This document shows, in pieces, positions 1 to 6,172 of a DNA stretch of 7,917 nucleotides (positions are counted from its first letter, which is position 1; each line of letters starts with the position of its first letter). The DNA comes from an uncultured Campylobacter sp. (GTDB lineage Bacteria > Campylobacterota > Campylobacteria > Campylobacterales > Campylobacteraceae): contig CALHQN010000034.1 of assembly GCA_938036585.1 (NCBI GenBank), positions 1 to 7,917 on the forward strand, read 5' to 3'. A program made the position numbers and the translations under genes. Below the pieces are notes generated by a model. The model ran no database searches, was not told the DNA's origin, and saw only the letters and a list, made by a program, of their open reading frames with translations.

Positions 1-309
1 ACTTTAAATTTTAAAATTTTGCCTTTTCGCCGCTCTCGGCTCTGCTTTTTACAGCTCGTTTTTGCCTGCAGTGCCGAATTTTGCCGAAATTTACAATGAT
101 AAAATTCCGTGCGCATCTAACCGCGTGCTAAATTTATAACTATAAAATTTTATCGTAAAATTTTAACGCTTCAGTTGCGGCGCCTTAAATTTGAAAAGCA
201 AGATCGCGCGGACCGACTTGCGATTTCAGTTTCGCCGCGCGGATGCCTATTAAATTTAGAGTCGCGAGTAGTTAAATTCTATCGCGCCGCCCGCCGGACG
301 CAAGCCCGC
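1..309. other. Region without a recognisable gene, downstream of the response regulator
   Basis: No credible coding region is visible here on either strand. The minus-strand frames that would hold a partner sensor kinase downstream of the response regulator are interrupted by stops. A plus-strand open frame beginning at 175 (TTG) runs on through the regulator gene and is only its antisense shadow. The sequence mixes GC-rich blocks with AAATTT/AAAATTTT words, the typical intergenic style of this half of the window. An AT-only inverted repeat sits at 143-165. I see no convincing GC-rich hairpin plus T-run that would terminate the regulator transcript. Confidence 0.6.
143..165. repeat. AT-only inverted repeat
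   Basis: Two copies of TAAAATTTTA (143-152 and 156-165) flank the three bases TCG. Each arm is itself palindromic, so the pair is at once a direct and an inverted repeat. It could be a protein-binding site or a weak cruciform. However, AAATTT words are so common in this DNA that a chance origin is plausible. Confidence 0.45.
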
Positions 310-987
310 TTACTGTATCAGTTTATAGCCTACGCCGCGGATGGCGTGGATGTAGCTTGGCGCCTTGGACGTTTCGCCAAGCTTCAAACGGATGCGACCG
401 ATGATGACGTCGATGCTTTTGCTCGAGGATTCCTCGCTTATAGAGCTGCAGTTATAGATGAGCTCCTCGCGGGTGATCGCGCCGCCTTCCTTTTTGATGA
501 GATACGAAAGCACGTCGTATTCGGCGATGGTGAGCGACAGGGGCTGCCCTTTGAAGCTGATGACGTGGCGGAAATCATCCACTTCGAGGTCTTTTTTGGG
601 CTTGGCGGCGCGCTGAAGCGAGTTTATGTCGTAGCGCTCGATGTGGCGCTTGATGCGCGCTAAAAGCTCTTGCGGATTATAGGGCTTTGGCAGATAATCG
701 TCCGCACCGAAGTCAAAAGCGTTGATCTTATCGGTCAGATCGTGGCGGGCGCTTGAGATTATGATCGGTATATCGGTGTTTTTGCGGATCTCCTTGCAGA
801 CCTCAAGCCCGTCCATCCCAGGAAGCGTGAGATCTAAAATCACGAGGTTGAAATTTTCTAAATTTAGCTTAGAAAGCCCCAAAAACGGATCGTCCGCGAC
901 GGTTACCTCAATATCGTATTGTTGCAGATATTCGCTTAAAATTTCGGCGAGCTCTAAATCGTCCTCTATCATTAAAATTTTAGTCAT
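310..987 (-). CDS. racR: OmpR/PhoB-type two-component response regulator, RacR-like
   Basis: This is a DNA-binding response regulator of 225 residues, normal for the OmpR/PhoB class. The N-terminal receiver domain (about 1-118) shows the acidic pocket E8-D9-D10, the phosphoacceptor D52 within VILDLTLPGMDG, S79 at the switch position, and K101 in the LPKPY motif. The C-terminal winged-helix domain (about 134-225) ends in the usual IRGVGYKL hairpin and carries the recognition-helix region SKSIDVIIGRIRLKL. The wording resembles Campylobacter RacR, a regulator linked to growth temperature and respiration in C. jejuni; that match is from memory. The ATG at 985-987 has an AAAGG ribosome site (994-998) and an extended -10 promoter just upstream, which supports the start. 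It is transcribed divergently from the HU gene. The partner kinase expected directly downstream (to the left) is absent. The family call is certain; the exact orthologue is less so. Confidence 0.85.
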   Translation of the reverse strand: MTKILMIEDDLELAEILSEYLQQYDIEVTVADDPFLGLSKLNLENFNLVILDLTLPGMDGLEVCKEIRKNTDIPIIISSARHDLTDKINAFDFGADDYLPKPYNPQELLARIKRHIERYDINSLQRAAKPKKDLEVDDFRHVISFKGQPLSLTIAEYDVLSYLIKKEGGAITREELIYNCSSISEESSSKSIDVIIGRIRLKLGETSKAPSYIHAIRGVGYKLIQ

Positions 988-1012
988 AAAAAACCTTTGA
1001 AATTTTGCGCGG

Positions 1013-1021
1013 ATTATAACA
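1013..1021 (-). promoter_or_regulatory. Extended -10 promoter of the response regulator
   Basis: On the minus strand the sequence reads TTTTGTTATAAT, a perfect extended -10 (TGnTATAAT) of the kind that dominates sigma-70 promoters in Campylobacter, where -35 boxes are often poorly conserved. A start about seven bases downstream would leave a leader of roughly 20 bases before the ATG at 987, with the AAAGG ribosome site inside it. Confidence 0.7.
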
Positions 1022-1244
1022 AAATATAGTTTATATATTTTAAAGCGGCAAATTTGGGCGAAATTTTATAAAAATGAAGCGGGAGGGGAAGAAATTTTGA
1101 AATTTTTCGAAATCGGGCAAAATTTATAAAATCAGCCCCAAAAATATGGCGGAATTTTGAAATTTAAAGAAGCAAAATCTGAAAAATTGACGAATTTGGG
1201 CTAAATTCGGCTAAATTTTGCCGATTTTTGCGTTTTTTCTTAAA

Positions 1245-1275
1245 AAACTATTGTATTTTTTGCGAAACTATTGTA
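1245..1275. repeat. Direct repeat pair AAACTATTGTA over the hup promoter
   Basis: AAACTATTGTA occurs at 1245-1255 and again at 1265-1275, exactly 20 bases apart, or about two helical turns. The first copy overlaps the proposed -35 box and the second runs into the -10 box. Such same-face spacing would suit a dimeric regulator, possibly autoregulation by HU or another repressor. This is inference from position only. Confidence 0.5.
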
Positions 1276-1279
1276 GAAT
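1251..1279 (+). promoter_or_regulatory. Putative sigma-70 promoter of hup
   Basis: TTGTAT (1251-1256) and TAGAAT (1274-1279) are separated by 17 bases, a standard -35/-10 spacing. A start near 1286 would leave a leader of about 27 bases containing the AAAGGA ribosome site at 1302-1307, five bases before the ATG. Each box departs from consensus, but the position and spacing fit well. Confidence 0.6.
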
Positions 1280-1312
1280 ACCGCCGAAACCACTTTATTT
1301 TAAAGGATTAGC

Positions 1313-1609
1313 ATGAAAAAAGCTGATTTTATCCAAGTAGTTGCCGAGAAGGCAGGTCTTTCTAAAAAAGATACCGTTAAGGTAGTAGATTCTGCACTTG
1401 AGGCTATCAAAGAGCTTTTGGTAAAAGGTGATGACATAAGCTTCATCGGCTTCGGATCTTTCGGCATCGCAGAGCGTGCAGCTCGCGAGGGTAAAGTTCC
1501 TGGCACAAACAGAACTTACAAATCTCCTGCTACTAAAGTAGTAAAATTTAAAGTCGGTAAACAGCTAAAAGAGGCTGTTGCAGCTGCAAAAGGCAAGAAG
1601 AAAAAATAA
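1313..1609 (+). CDS. hup: HU-family nucleoid DNA-binding protein
   Basis: This is a small basic histone-like protein of 98 residues, within the usual 90-100 of HU/IHF proteins. It acts as a dimer that bends DNA and compacts the nucleoid. The sequence shows the N-terminal helical dimerisation part (about 1-42), the signature GFGSF (46-50), the DNA-embracing beta arm (about 52-76) with P63 near the tip where HU and IHF carry the intercalating proline, and the closing VVKFKVGKQLKEAV segment (76-89). A lysine-rich tail (GKKKK) ends the protein. In the arm, REGKVPGTNR replaces the common RNPRTG pattern, which I believe is usual for Campylobacter HU. The start is fixed by AAAGGA five bases upstream. 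The gene stands alone between its own promoter and a strong terminator, and it uses more frequent, less GC-rich codons than pycA, as expected for a highly expressed gene. Confidence 0.93.
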   Translation: MKKADFIQVVAEKAGLSKKDTVKVVDSALEAIKELLVKGDDISFIGFGSFGIAERAAREGKVPGTNRTYKSPATKVVKFKVGKQLKEAVAAAKGKKKK

Positions 1610-1621
1610 TTTTCTTGCTCC

Positions 1622-1650
1622 AAGCCCCGTCTTCGGGGCTTTTCTCTTTT
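1622..1650 (+). terminator. Intrinsic terminator after hup
   Basis: A perfect seven-base stem, AGCCCCG (1623-1629) with CGGGGCT (1634-1640), closes a TCTT loop and is followed by TTTTCTCTTTT. It starts 13 bases after the hup stop and is a textbook rho-independent terminator that separates hup from the tRNA gene. Confidence 0.92.
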
Positions 1651-1655
1651 AAATT

Positions 1656-1661
1656 TATAAA
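1656..1661 (+). promoter_or_regulatory. Possible -10 box for the tRNA-Leu gene
   Basis: TATAAA lies 18 bases before the first base of the tRNA, giving a start near 1668 and a short 5' leader for RNase P to remove. There is no clear -35, so this is tentative. Because the hup terminator lies directly upstream, the tRNA needs some promoter in this short interval. Confidence 0.4.
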
Positions 1662-1679
1662 ATCATAACTTTTTAAAAT

Positions 1680-1766
1680 GCCCGAGTGGTGAAATTGGTA
1701 GACGCACCAGACTCAAAATCTGGCGGGGGCGACCTCGTGTCGGTTCGATTCCGACCTCGGGCACCA
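1680..1766 (+). tRNA. tRNA-Leu (anticodon CAA)
   Basis: This 87-base class II tRNA has a long variable arm, as leucine tRNAs do. The acceptor stem pairs GCCCGAG (1680-1686) with CTCGGGC (1756-1762), the discriminator is A1763, and CCA (1764-1766) is encoded. The anticodon stem pairs CCAGA (1707-1711) with TCTGG (1719-1723) around the loop CTCAAAA, placing the anticodon CAA at 1714-1716, which reads UUG codons. The T arm contains GGTTCGATTCC. No mobile element is attached to its 3' end. Confidence 0.96.
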
Positions 1767-1790
1767 TAAATCTTCTTTAAATTTTATCCG

Positions 1791-1820
1791 GAATTTCAAC
1801 CGCCTTTTATGAATTTCAAC
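1791..1820. repeat. Direct repeat pair GAATTTCAAC upstream of pycA
   Basis: GAATTTCAAC is present at 1791-1800 and 1811-1820, again 20 bases apart from start to start. The second copy abuts the TGCTATAAA -10 candidate of pycA, so the pair occupies the position of a -35 region or activator site. Function is unproven; position and periodicity are the only evidence. Confidence 0.45.
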
Positions 1821-1821
1821 T

Positions 1822-1830
1822 TGCTATAAA
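1822..1830 (+). promoter_or_regulatory. Extended -10 promoter of the pycA operon
   Basis: TGCTATAAA is a near-perfect extended -10 (TGnTATAAT), starting 60 bases before the pycA ATG. A second weaker candidate, TATACT, lies at 1837-1842. There is no canonical -35, consistent with Campylobacter promoters. Confidence 0.55.
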
Positions 1831-1881
1831 ATTTTTTATACTATTATTACCGCGGTATTTCTTTAAAAGAGGCAATTATTT

Positions 1882-3315
1882 ATGATACGTAAAATTCTTA
1901 TCGCCAATCGCGGCGAGATCGCGGTTCGCATCATTAGAGCCTGCAGGGATCTGCATATCGGAAGCGTCGCGATCTACACCAAGCCGGACATTGATTGTTT
2001 GCACGTGAAAATCGCCGACGAGGCCTACGAGGTAAGCACCGATGCGCTAAAAGGCTATCTGGACGCCAAAAAGATCGTCGAAGTCGCCAAAGAGTGCGGC
2101 GCTGATGCGATACATCCAGGATACGGCTTTTTGAGCGAGAATTACGACTTTGCAAGAGAGGTCGAGGACGCGGGTATTATTTTCATCGGCCCGAAACCCG
2201 ACGTTATTCGCAAAATGGGCAATAAAAACATCGCTCGCTATCTGATGCGCAAAAACGGGATCCCGATCGTGCCCGGCACCGAAAAGCTAAATCACGAGAG
2301 CATGGATACGATCAAAAAATATGCGCGCGAGATCGGCTATCCCGTAATTTTAAAGGCTAGCGGCGGCGGCGGCGGACGCGGTATCCGCGAGGTGTGGGAA
2401 GAGAAAGATATGCAGAGTGCCTACGACTCGTGCACGAGAGAGGCGAAGACCTTTTTTAATAACGATGAAATTTTTATGGAAAAACTCGTCGTCAAGCCGC
2501 GCCACATCGAGTTTCAGATCATCGGCGACAATTACGGCAACATCATCCACCTCTGCGAGCGCGATTGTTCGATCCAGCGCCGCCACCAAAAGATCATCGA
2601 GATTGCGCCGTGCCCCTCTATAAGCGAGCATCTGCGAAAGACGATGGGTACGACCGCAGTAGCTGCGGCAAAGGCGGTGAATTATACCAACGTCGGCACG
2701 GTGGAATTTTTGCTTGATGATTACAACAACTTCTATTTTATGGAGATGAATACCCGTATCCAGGTCGAGCACGGCATCACCGAGGAGGTCACGGGCGTCG
2801 ATCTCGTCGTGCGCCAGATCCGCATCGCAAACGGCGAAATTTTAGAGCTTGAGCAAAGCGACATTAAGCCGCACGGCTACGCGATCGAGGCGCGTATTAC
2901 CTCCGAAAACGTCTGGAAAAATTTCACCCCCGTTCCCGGCACCGTTAGCGATTATTATCCAGCACTTGGTCCTTCCGTGCGCGTAGATAGCCACATCTAC
3001 AAAGGTTATAAAATTCCGCCGTTTTACGATTCTCTTCTAGCCAAGCTAATCATCAAAACCACCGACTACGACCTGGCCGTCAATAAACTAGAGCGCGCGC
3101 TGAAGGAATTTCGTATCGAGGGAGTGCGCACTATCATTCCGTTTTTGCTCAGCATCAGCAAATCGCGCGAATTCCGACTCGGCTTTTTCGACACGAGCTA
3201 CGTCGAGAAAAATTTAGACAAAATTTTAGAAAACACCATCGACGATATGCAGCCGAATAAAAACGAAGCGATCGCCGCTATCATCGCTGCGATGCGCAAA
3301 TCTGCGCGGATTTAG
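1882..3315 (+). CDS. pycA: Pyruvate carboxylase subunit A (biotin carboxylase subunit)
   Basis: This subunit carboxylates the biotin of a partner protein using ATP and bicarbonate. In two-subunit pyruvate carboxylases the partner, PycB, then makes oxaloacetate from pyruvate, an anaplerotic step. It has 477 residues against about 450 for AccC; the extra C-terminal tail and overall wording match the C. jejuni PycA type (Cj1037c). Visible features are the N-terminal KILIANRGEIAVRIIRA, HPGYGFLSEN (78-87), the ATP-grasp glycine loop KASGGGGGRGIR (158-169), the HIEFQ strand (208-212), RRHQKIIE (233-240), the metal and biotin site EMNTRIQVEH (288-297), and the catalytic arginine R338 in AIEARI. The ATG has AGAGG at 1868-1872. 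It is the first gene of a three-gene operon, and its stop lies nine bases before the next ATG. No pycB is in the window; in C. jejuni it is encoded elsewhere. AccC of fatty-acid synthesis is the main alternative. Confidence 0.88.
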   Translation: MIRKILIANRGEIAVRIIRACRDLHIGSVAIYTKPDIDCLHVKIADEAYEVSTDALKGYLDAKKIVEVAKECGADAIHPGYGFLSENYDFAREVEDAGIIFIGPKPDVIRKMGNKNIARYLMRKNGIPIVPGTEKLNHESMDTIKKYAREIGYPVILKASGGGGGRGIREVWEEKDMQSAYDSCTREAKTFFNNDEIFMEKLVVKPRHIEFQIIGDNYGNIIHLCERDCSIQRRHQKIIEIAPCPSISEHLRKTMGTTAVAAAKAVNYTNVGTVEFLLDDYNNFYFMEMNTRIQVEHGITEEVTGVDLVVRQIRIANGEILELEQSDIKPHGYAIEARITSENVWKNFTPVPGTVSDYYPALGPSVRVDSHIYKGYKIPPFYDSLLAKLIIKTTDYDLAVNKLERALKEFRIEGVRTIIPFLLSISKSREFRLGFFDTSYVEKNLDKILENTIDDMQPNKNEAIAAIIAAMRKSARI

Positions 3316-3324
3316 GAAAGAGTT

Positions 3325-3606
3325 ATGGATTTTTTAGATAGCCTAAAAGATATAAAAAAGGATATGCTTAAGGACAAGGCGGCAAGTTCCGCGCCCAAAA
3401 AGCCCAAAAAACCTAATCCAAATCGCGACGAGTTTAAAGATATTTTTAAAGATGATGATTTGAGCTTGCAAAGCGGGGGCGTCCTAGACGGTGCCGCGGA
3501 GGAATTCGACGCAGCCAAAGAGAGCATTGCCGCACGCGAAAAGCGCCTCAAAGACGAGTTTTTAAAATACGTGGACGCGGCGAATATCAAAAAGCTGAAT
3601 GACTGA
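3325..3606 (+). CDS. Small charged protein of unknown function (Cj1036c-like position)
   Basis: This protein of 93 residues has no family I can name. It is strongly hydrophilic with no signal peptide or membrane segment. Residues 1-30 are lysine-rich (KDIKKDMLKDK, then a KKPKKPNPN stretch), an acidic DEFKDIFKDDD block follows (35-45), and about 60-90 look like an amphipathic, possibly coiled-coil helix (EEFDAAKESIAAREKRLKDEF). It is probably a real gene: it has a good AGGAAAGAG ribosome site (3312-3320) that overlaps the pycA stop, sits nine bases after pycA, and overlaps the next gene by eight bases (ATGACTGA). A small hypothetical gene holds the same place between pycA and ate in C. jejuni, as I recall. 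Its position suggests translation coupling with its neighbours but does not reveal a function. Confidence 0.75.
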   Translation: MDFLDSLKDIKKDMLKDKAASSAPKKPKKPNPNRDEFKDIFKDDDLSLQSGGVLDGAAEEFDAAKESIAAREKRLKDEFLKYVDAANIKKLND

Positions 3607-4318
3607 AATTCCATTTTGTACGCTGGATTTTGCCTGCCCCTATCTAGGCGGCAGAGCCGCACGCAGCGAGTATCTCTACATAAAAGACTGCGACTTCGAA
3701 TATAATTCAAGCTTAGTGCAGCACGGCTACCGCCGCTTCGGCAGGTATTTTCAAAAGCCCGTTTGCGCAGCCTGCGCGGAGTGCAAAAGCCTGCGCGTCG
3801 ATGCTTTAAATTTTAAATTTAGCAGATCGCACCGCCGCGTCTATAAAAATAATCGCACGACCGCCTATGTATGGCAATCTCGCCCGCTTTTAAACGATGC
3901 GCGTTTGGAGCTTTTCGCGCTCTATCACGACTACATGCATCTAAAAAAGGGCTGGCCTGTGCAAGAGATCGATTTTGAGCGATATGATGAAATTTACGTC
4001 CAGGGCCACGGCGACTTCGGCAAAGAAATTTCTTACTACGGCGAGGATGGGCGGCTTATCTGCGTCGATCTCATCGATATCGTGGACGACGGCATTAGCT
4101 CGGTGTATTGCTACTACGATCCGTATCTGCCGCATCTTAGCCTCGGTAAATTTTCGCTTTTAAAACAGATCGAGTTTGCCCAAGATCTGGGGCTACGATG
4201 GATCTATCTGGGCTATGCGGTGAAGCAGTGTCCGAGCCTAGCGTATAAATTTAGCTACGAGCCGTATGAAATTTTATCTAACTACTCTGACCTAAACGAA
4301 AAGGCGACCTGGAAATAG
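3599..4318 (+). CDS. bpt: Aspartate/glutamate leucyltransferase (aminoacyl-tRNA-protein transferase)
   Basis: This N-degron enzyme of the Bpt/Ate family transfers leucine from Leu-tRNA to proteins with N-terminal Asp or Glu, marking them for ClpS/ClpAP degradation in the cytosol. Its 239 residues match the Campylobacter family length. The N-terminal domain shows the cysteine cluster C56, C59 and C62 in KPVCAACAECKSLRV, after YRRFGRYF, and the SRSHRRVYKNN basic patch (75-85). The C-terminal GNAT-like half has the hallmark run SSVYCYYDP, then LSLGKFSLLKQIEFAQDLGLRWIYLGY, then a CPSLAYKF segment and EPYEIL. It starts inside the previous gene (ATGACTGA overlap) with only a weak ribosome site, so it is probably translated by coupling. 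It appears complete: it ends LNEKATWK at a TAG, much like its relatives. The DNA changes character just after this stop, so any downstream operon members are lost. Confidence 0.88.
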   Translation: MTEIPFCTLDFACPYLGGRAARSEYLYIKDCDFEYNSSLVQHGYRRFGRYFQKPVCAACAECKSLRVDALNFKFSRSHRRVYKNNRTTAYVWQSRPLLNDARLELFALYHDYMHLKKGWPVQEIDFERYDEIYVQGHGDFGKEISYYGEDGRLICVDLIDIVDDGISSVYCYYDPYLPHLSLGKFSLLKQIEFAQDLGLRWIYLGYAVKQCPSLAYKFSYEPYEILSNYSDLNEKATWK

Positions 4319-4910
4319 ATAGTATAAATTCGGCGTTAATGCTTGTTATTTTATGCTTTTGGATATCTGTTATAGTTTTTATACCAATAGTAATTTGAAT
4401 AGGATTAAAGTATATAGCAGCTATAAAAGCTCTATCATCTCCTCCTAAACCAGCATACACTGTACCATTAAGATGTCCAAGAACTATAACATTACCACGT
4501 GCTCTTATTATAGAAGATGGGTTAACATCTCCAAGCACAACAACATTACCATCAGACTCTATCTTAGAACCTGACCTCAATGTTCCTCTAAAAAAGTGTG
4601 TTTTTCCCTCTTCAATTAATGGATTAATACTCTCTAAATCTATTTCTTCTTCAGAATCTGCTCTCTTAGAAAAAATATAAGATATCACTATATTGCTATT
4701 CTCTGTAATAATTCCTATCAACTTATTTTCTTCTTCATTGGTTAAAGCACGACCACTAAACTCAATAGCCATACGACTATTACCAATAAAACCTTTAGCT
4801 TCTAATATTTTTGTTTTTAAAATATCACATATATCTAAAAAAGCTATATCTGGATTTAAAGCAATTACTAATCTATCATTTTTACCTTTTATCATCACAT
4901 GGTTGCTCAT
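4278..4910 (-). CDS. minC: Septum site-determining protein MinC, with non-native C-terminal tail
   Basis: MinC is the cytosolic inhibitor of FtsZ assembly that, with MinD, keeps division away from the poles. The open frame has 210 codons. Residues 1-80 form the variable FtsZ-binding domain (VMIKGKNDRLVIAL at the start), an acidic linker follows (85-100), and the C-terminal beta-helix starts at the conserved FFRGTLRSGSKIESDGNVVVLGDVNPSS and continues through ARGNVIVLGHLNGTVYAG and IAAIYFNPIQITIG (to about 176). That is the diagnostic MinC signature. The expected last strand, usually about 20-30 residues after QITIG, is not recognisable. After about Q184 (4359) the frame drifts into the DNA join and then antisense to bpt, ending in ISRSPFRLGQSS. 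The true gene is therefore probably cut at its 3' end, and the tail is an artefact. The ATG has AGGTGA at 4917-4922 and a good promoter upstream. The minD and minE genes normally found next are missing. Confidence 0.85.
   Translation of the reverse strand: MSNHVMIKGKNDRLVIALNPDIAFLDICDILKTKILEAKGFIGNSRMAIEFSGRALTNEEENKLIGIITENSNIVISYIFSKRADSEEEIDLESINPLIEEGKTHFFRGTLRSGSKIESDGNVVVLGDVNPSSIIRARGNVIVLGHLNGTVYAGLGGDDRAFIAAIYFNPIQITIGIKTITDIQKHKITSINAEFILSISRSPFRLGQSS
4319..4361. other. Junction between Campylobacter-like and Fusobacterium-like DNA
   Basis: Codons of bpt up to 4318 are GC-rich and Campylobacter-like, while minC codons above about 4361 are AT-rich and Fusobacterium-like. The 43 bases between include a Campylobacter-looking AAATTCGGCG (4326-4335), so the break more likely lies in the right part of this interval. 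There is no inverted repeat, target duplication, tRNA end, integrase or transposase at the change. The convergent genes on the two sides, bpt and minC, would abut tail to tail and overlap by 41 bases if read literally. Confidence 0.75.
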
Positions 4911-4978
4911 ATAAGTTCACCTACAAAATAATCTTAATATCAAATTTTTACTATCATTTTTATTACTCACCCAAAAAA

Positions 4979-5007
4979 AGTATAACATAGTATATAAAAT
5001 ATTGCAA
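4979..5007 (-). promoter_or_regulatory. Promoter of minC
   Basis: On the minus strand TTGCAA (5002-5007) and TATACT (4979-4984) are 17 bases apart, and TGT precedes the -10 to make it an extended TGnTATACT. A start near 4972 would give a leader of about 60 bases before the minC ATG. This indicates that minC can be transcribed independently of fabK. A run of T on the minus strand just after the fabK stop (5016-5024) has no hairpin in front of it. Confidence 0.7.
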
Positions 5008-5024
5008 TCATTAAGAAAAAAAAA

Positions 5025-6020
<996 letters not shown>

Positions 6021-6033
6021 TTAAAAATATAAA

Positions 6034-6132
6034 GATACCCTCAGAAAGACATGCATATACTATAAATCTTAGTGCTGCTTCCTTCCAGATCTGACACGGT
6101 TCGACCATAATACATCATATCCCCTAAGGGCA
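6034..6132 (-). ncRNA. ffs: Signal recognition particle 4.5S RNA
   Basis: The minus strand contains the diagnostic SRP domain IV core: GTGTCAGATCTGGAAGGAAGCAGCAC, read across about 6072-6097, with the GGAAGGAAGCAG loop that binds Ffh. The flanks pair into the long hairpin. CCCTTAG near the 5' end (6124-6130) pairs with CTGAGGG near the 3' end (6038-6044), and the next GGGATATG pairs, with wobbles and one bulged U, with CATGTCTT. The RNA is about 97-100 bases, so it is the short bacterial form without an Alu domain. The ends are estimated from the pairing and the upstream promoter. Confidence 0.93.
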
Positions 6133-6136
6133 ATAT

Positions 6137-6165
6137 ATGATATCATTTTTGTTGCTATTTGTCAA
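6137..6165 (-). promoter_or_regulatory. Strong sigma-70 promoter of ffs
   Basis: On the minus strand a perfect TTGACA (6160-6165) and TATCAT (6137-6142) are separated by exactly 17 bases. The predicted start near 6130-6132 coincides with the 5' end of the SRP hairpin. The -35 box sits only a few bases past the stop codon of the upstream gene (6173-6175), so the intergenic space is almost entirely promoter. Confidence 0.85.
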
Positions 6166-6172
6166 CTTTATA

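Larger units (their letters stand above)
988..1312. other. Divergent intergenic region between the response regulator and hup
   Basis: This 325-base spacer holds two outward-facing promoters: the regulator's at its left edge (about 1013-1021) and the HU gene's at its right edge (about 1251-1279). Between them, about 1060-1240 is a run of GAAATTTT, AAATTT and AAATTCGG words with no open frame resembling a protein and no recognisable RNA gene. The density of AAATTT is a genome-wide habit in these Campylobacter and is not evidence of function by itself. A direct repeat pair lies over the hup promoter. Confidence 0.6.

Noticed and set aside
270..309. GC-rich stretch just after the response regulator as its terminator
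   Set aside because: I could not form a stem longer than a few base pairs, and there is no adjacent T-run on the minus strand.
175..663. Plus-strand open frame of about 160 codons across the response regulator
   Set aside because: It begins at a TTG without a ribosome site, lies mostly antisense to a clear OmpR-type gene, and its product has no recognisable motif. It is a shadow frame.
1022..1240. Possible repeat array or CRISPR-like structure in the AAATTT-rich spacer
   Set aside because: The words recur irregularly, with no constant repeat length or unique spacers. This is ordinary intergenic composition for these Campylobacter.
1680..1766. tRNA-Leu as an attachment site for a mobile element
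   Set aside because: No repeated copy of the tRNA 3' end and no integrase gene is seen in the window. pycA follows directly.
2350..2772. Minus-strand open frame of 140 codons inside pycA
   Set aside because: It is wholly antisense to highly conserved biotin carboxylase motifs. The GC-rich codon pattern of pycA keeps the opposite strand open, and there is no promoter or start signal.
3312..3710. Minus-strand open frame of 132 codons opposite the small charged gene and the start of bpt
   Set aside because: Its serine- and leucine-rich product is what antisense reading of lysine/aspartate codons gives. The plus-strand genes have ribosome sites and conserved order.
4319..4361. Insertion site of a genomic island or phage
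   Set aside because: No integrase, transposase, target duplication, terminal repeat or tRNA end is present, and both sides carry core housekeeping genes. A misjoin explains it better.
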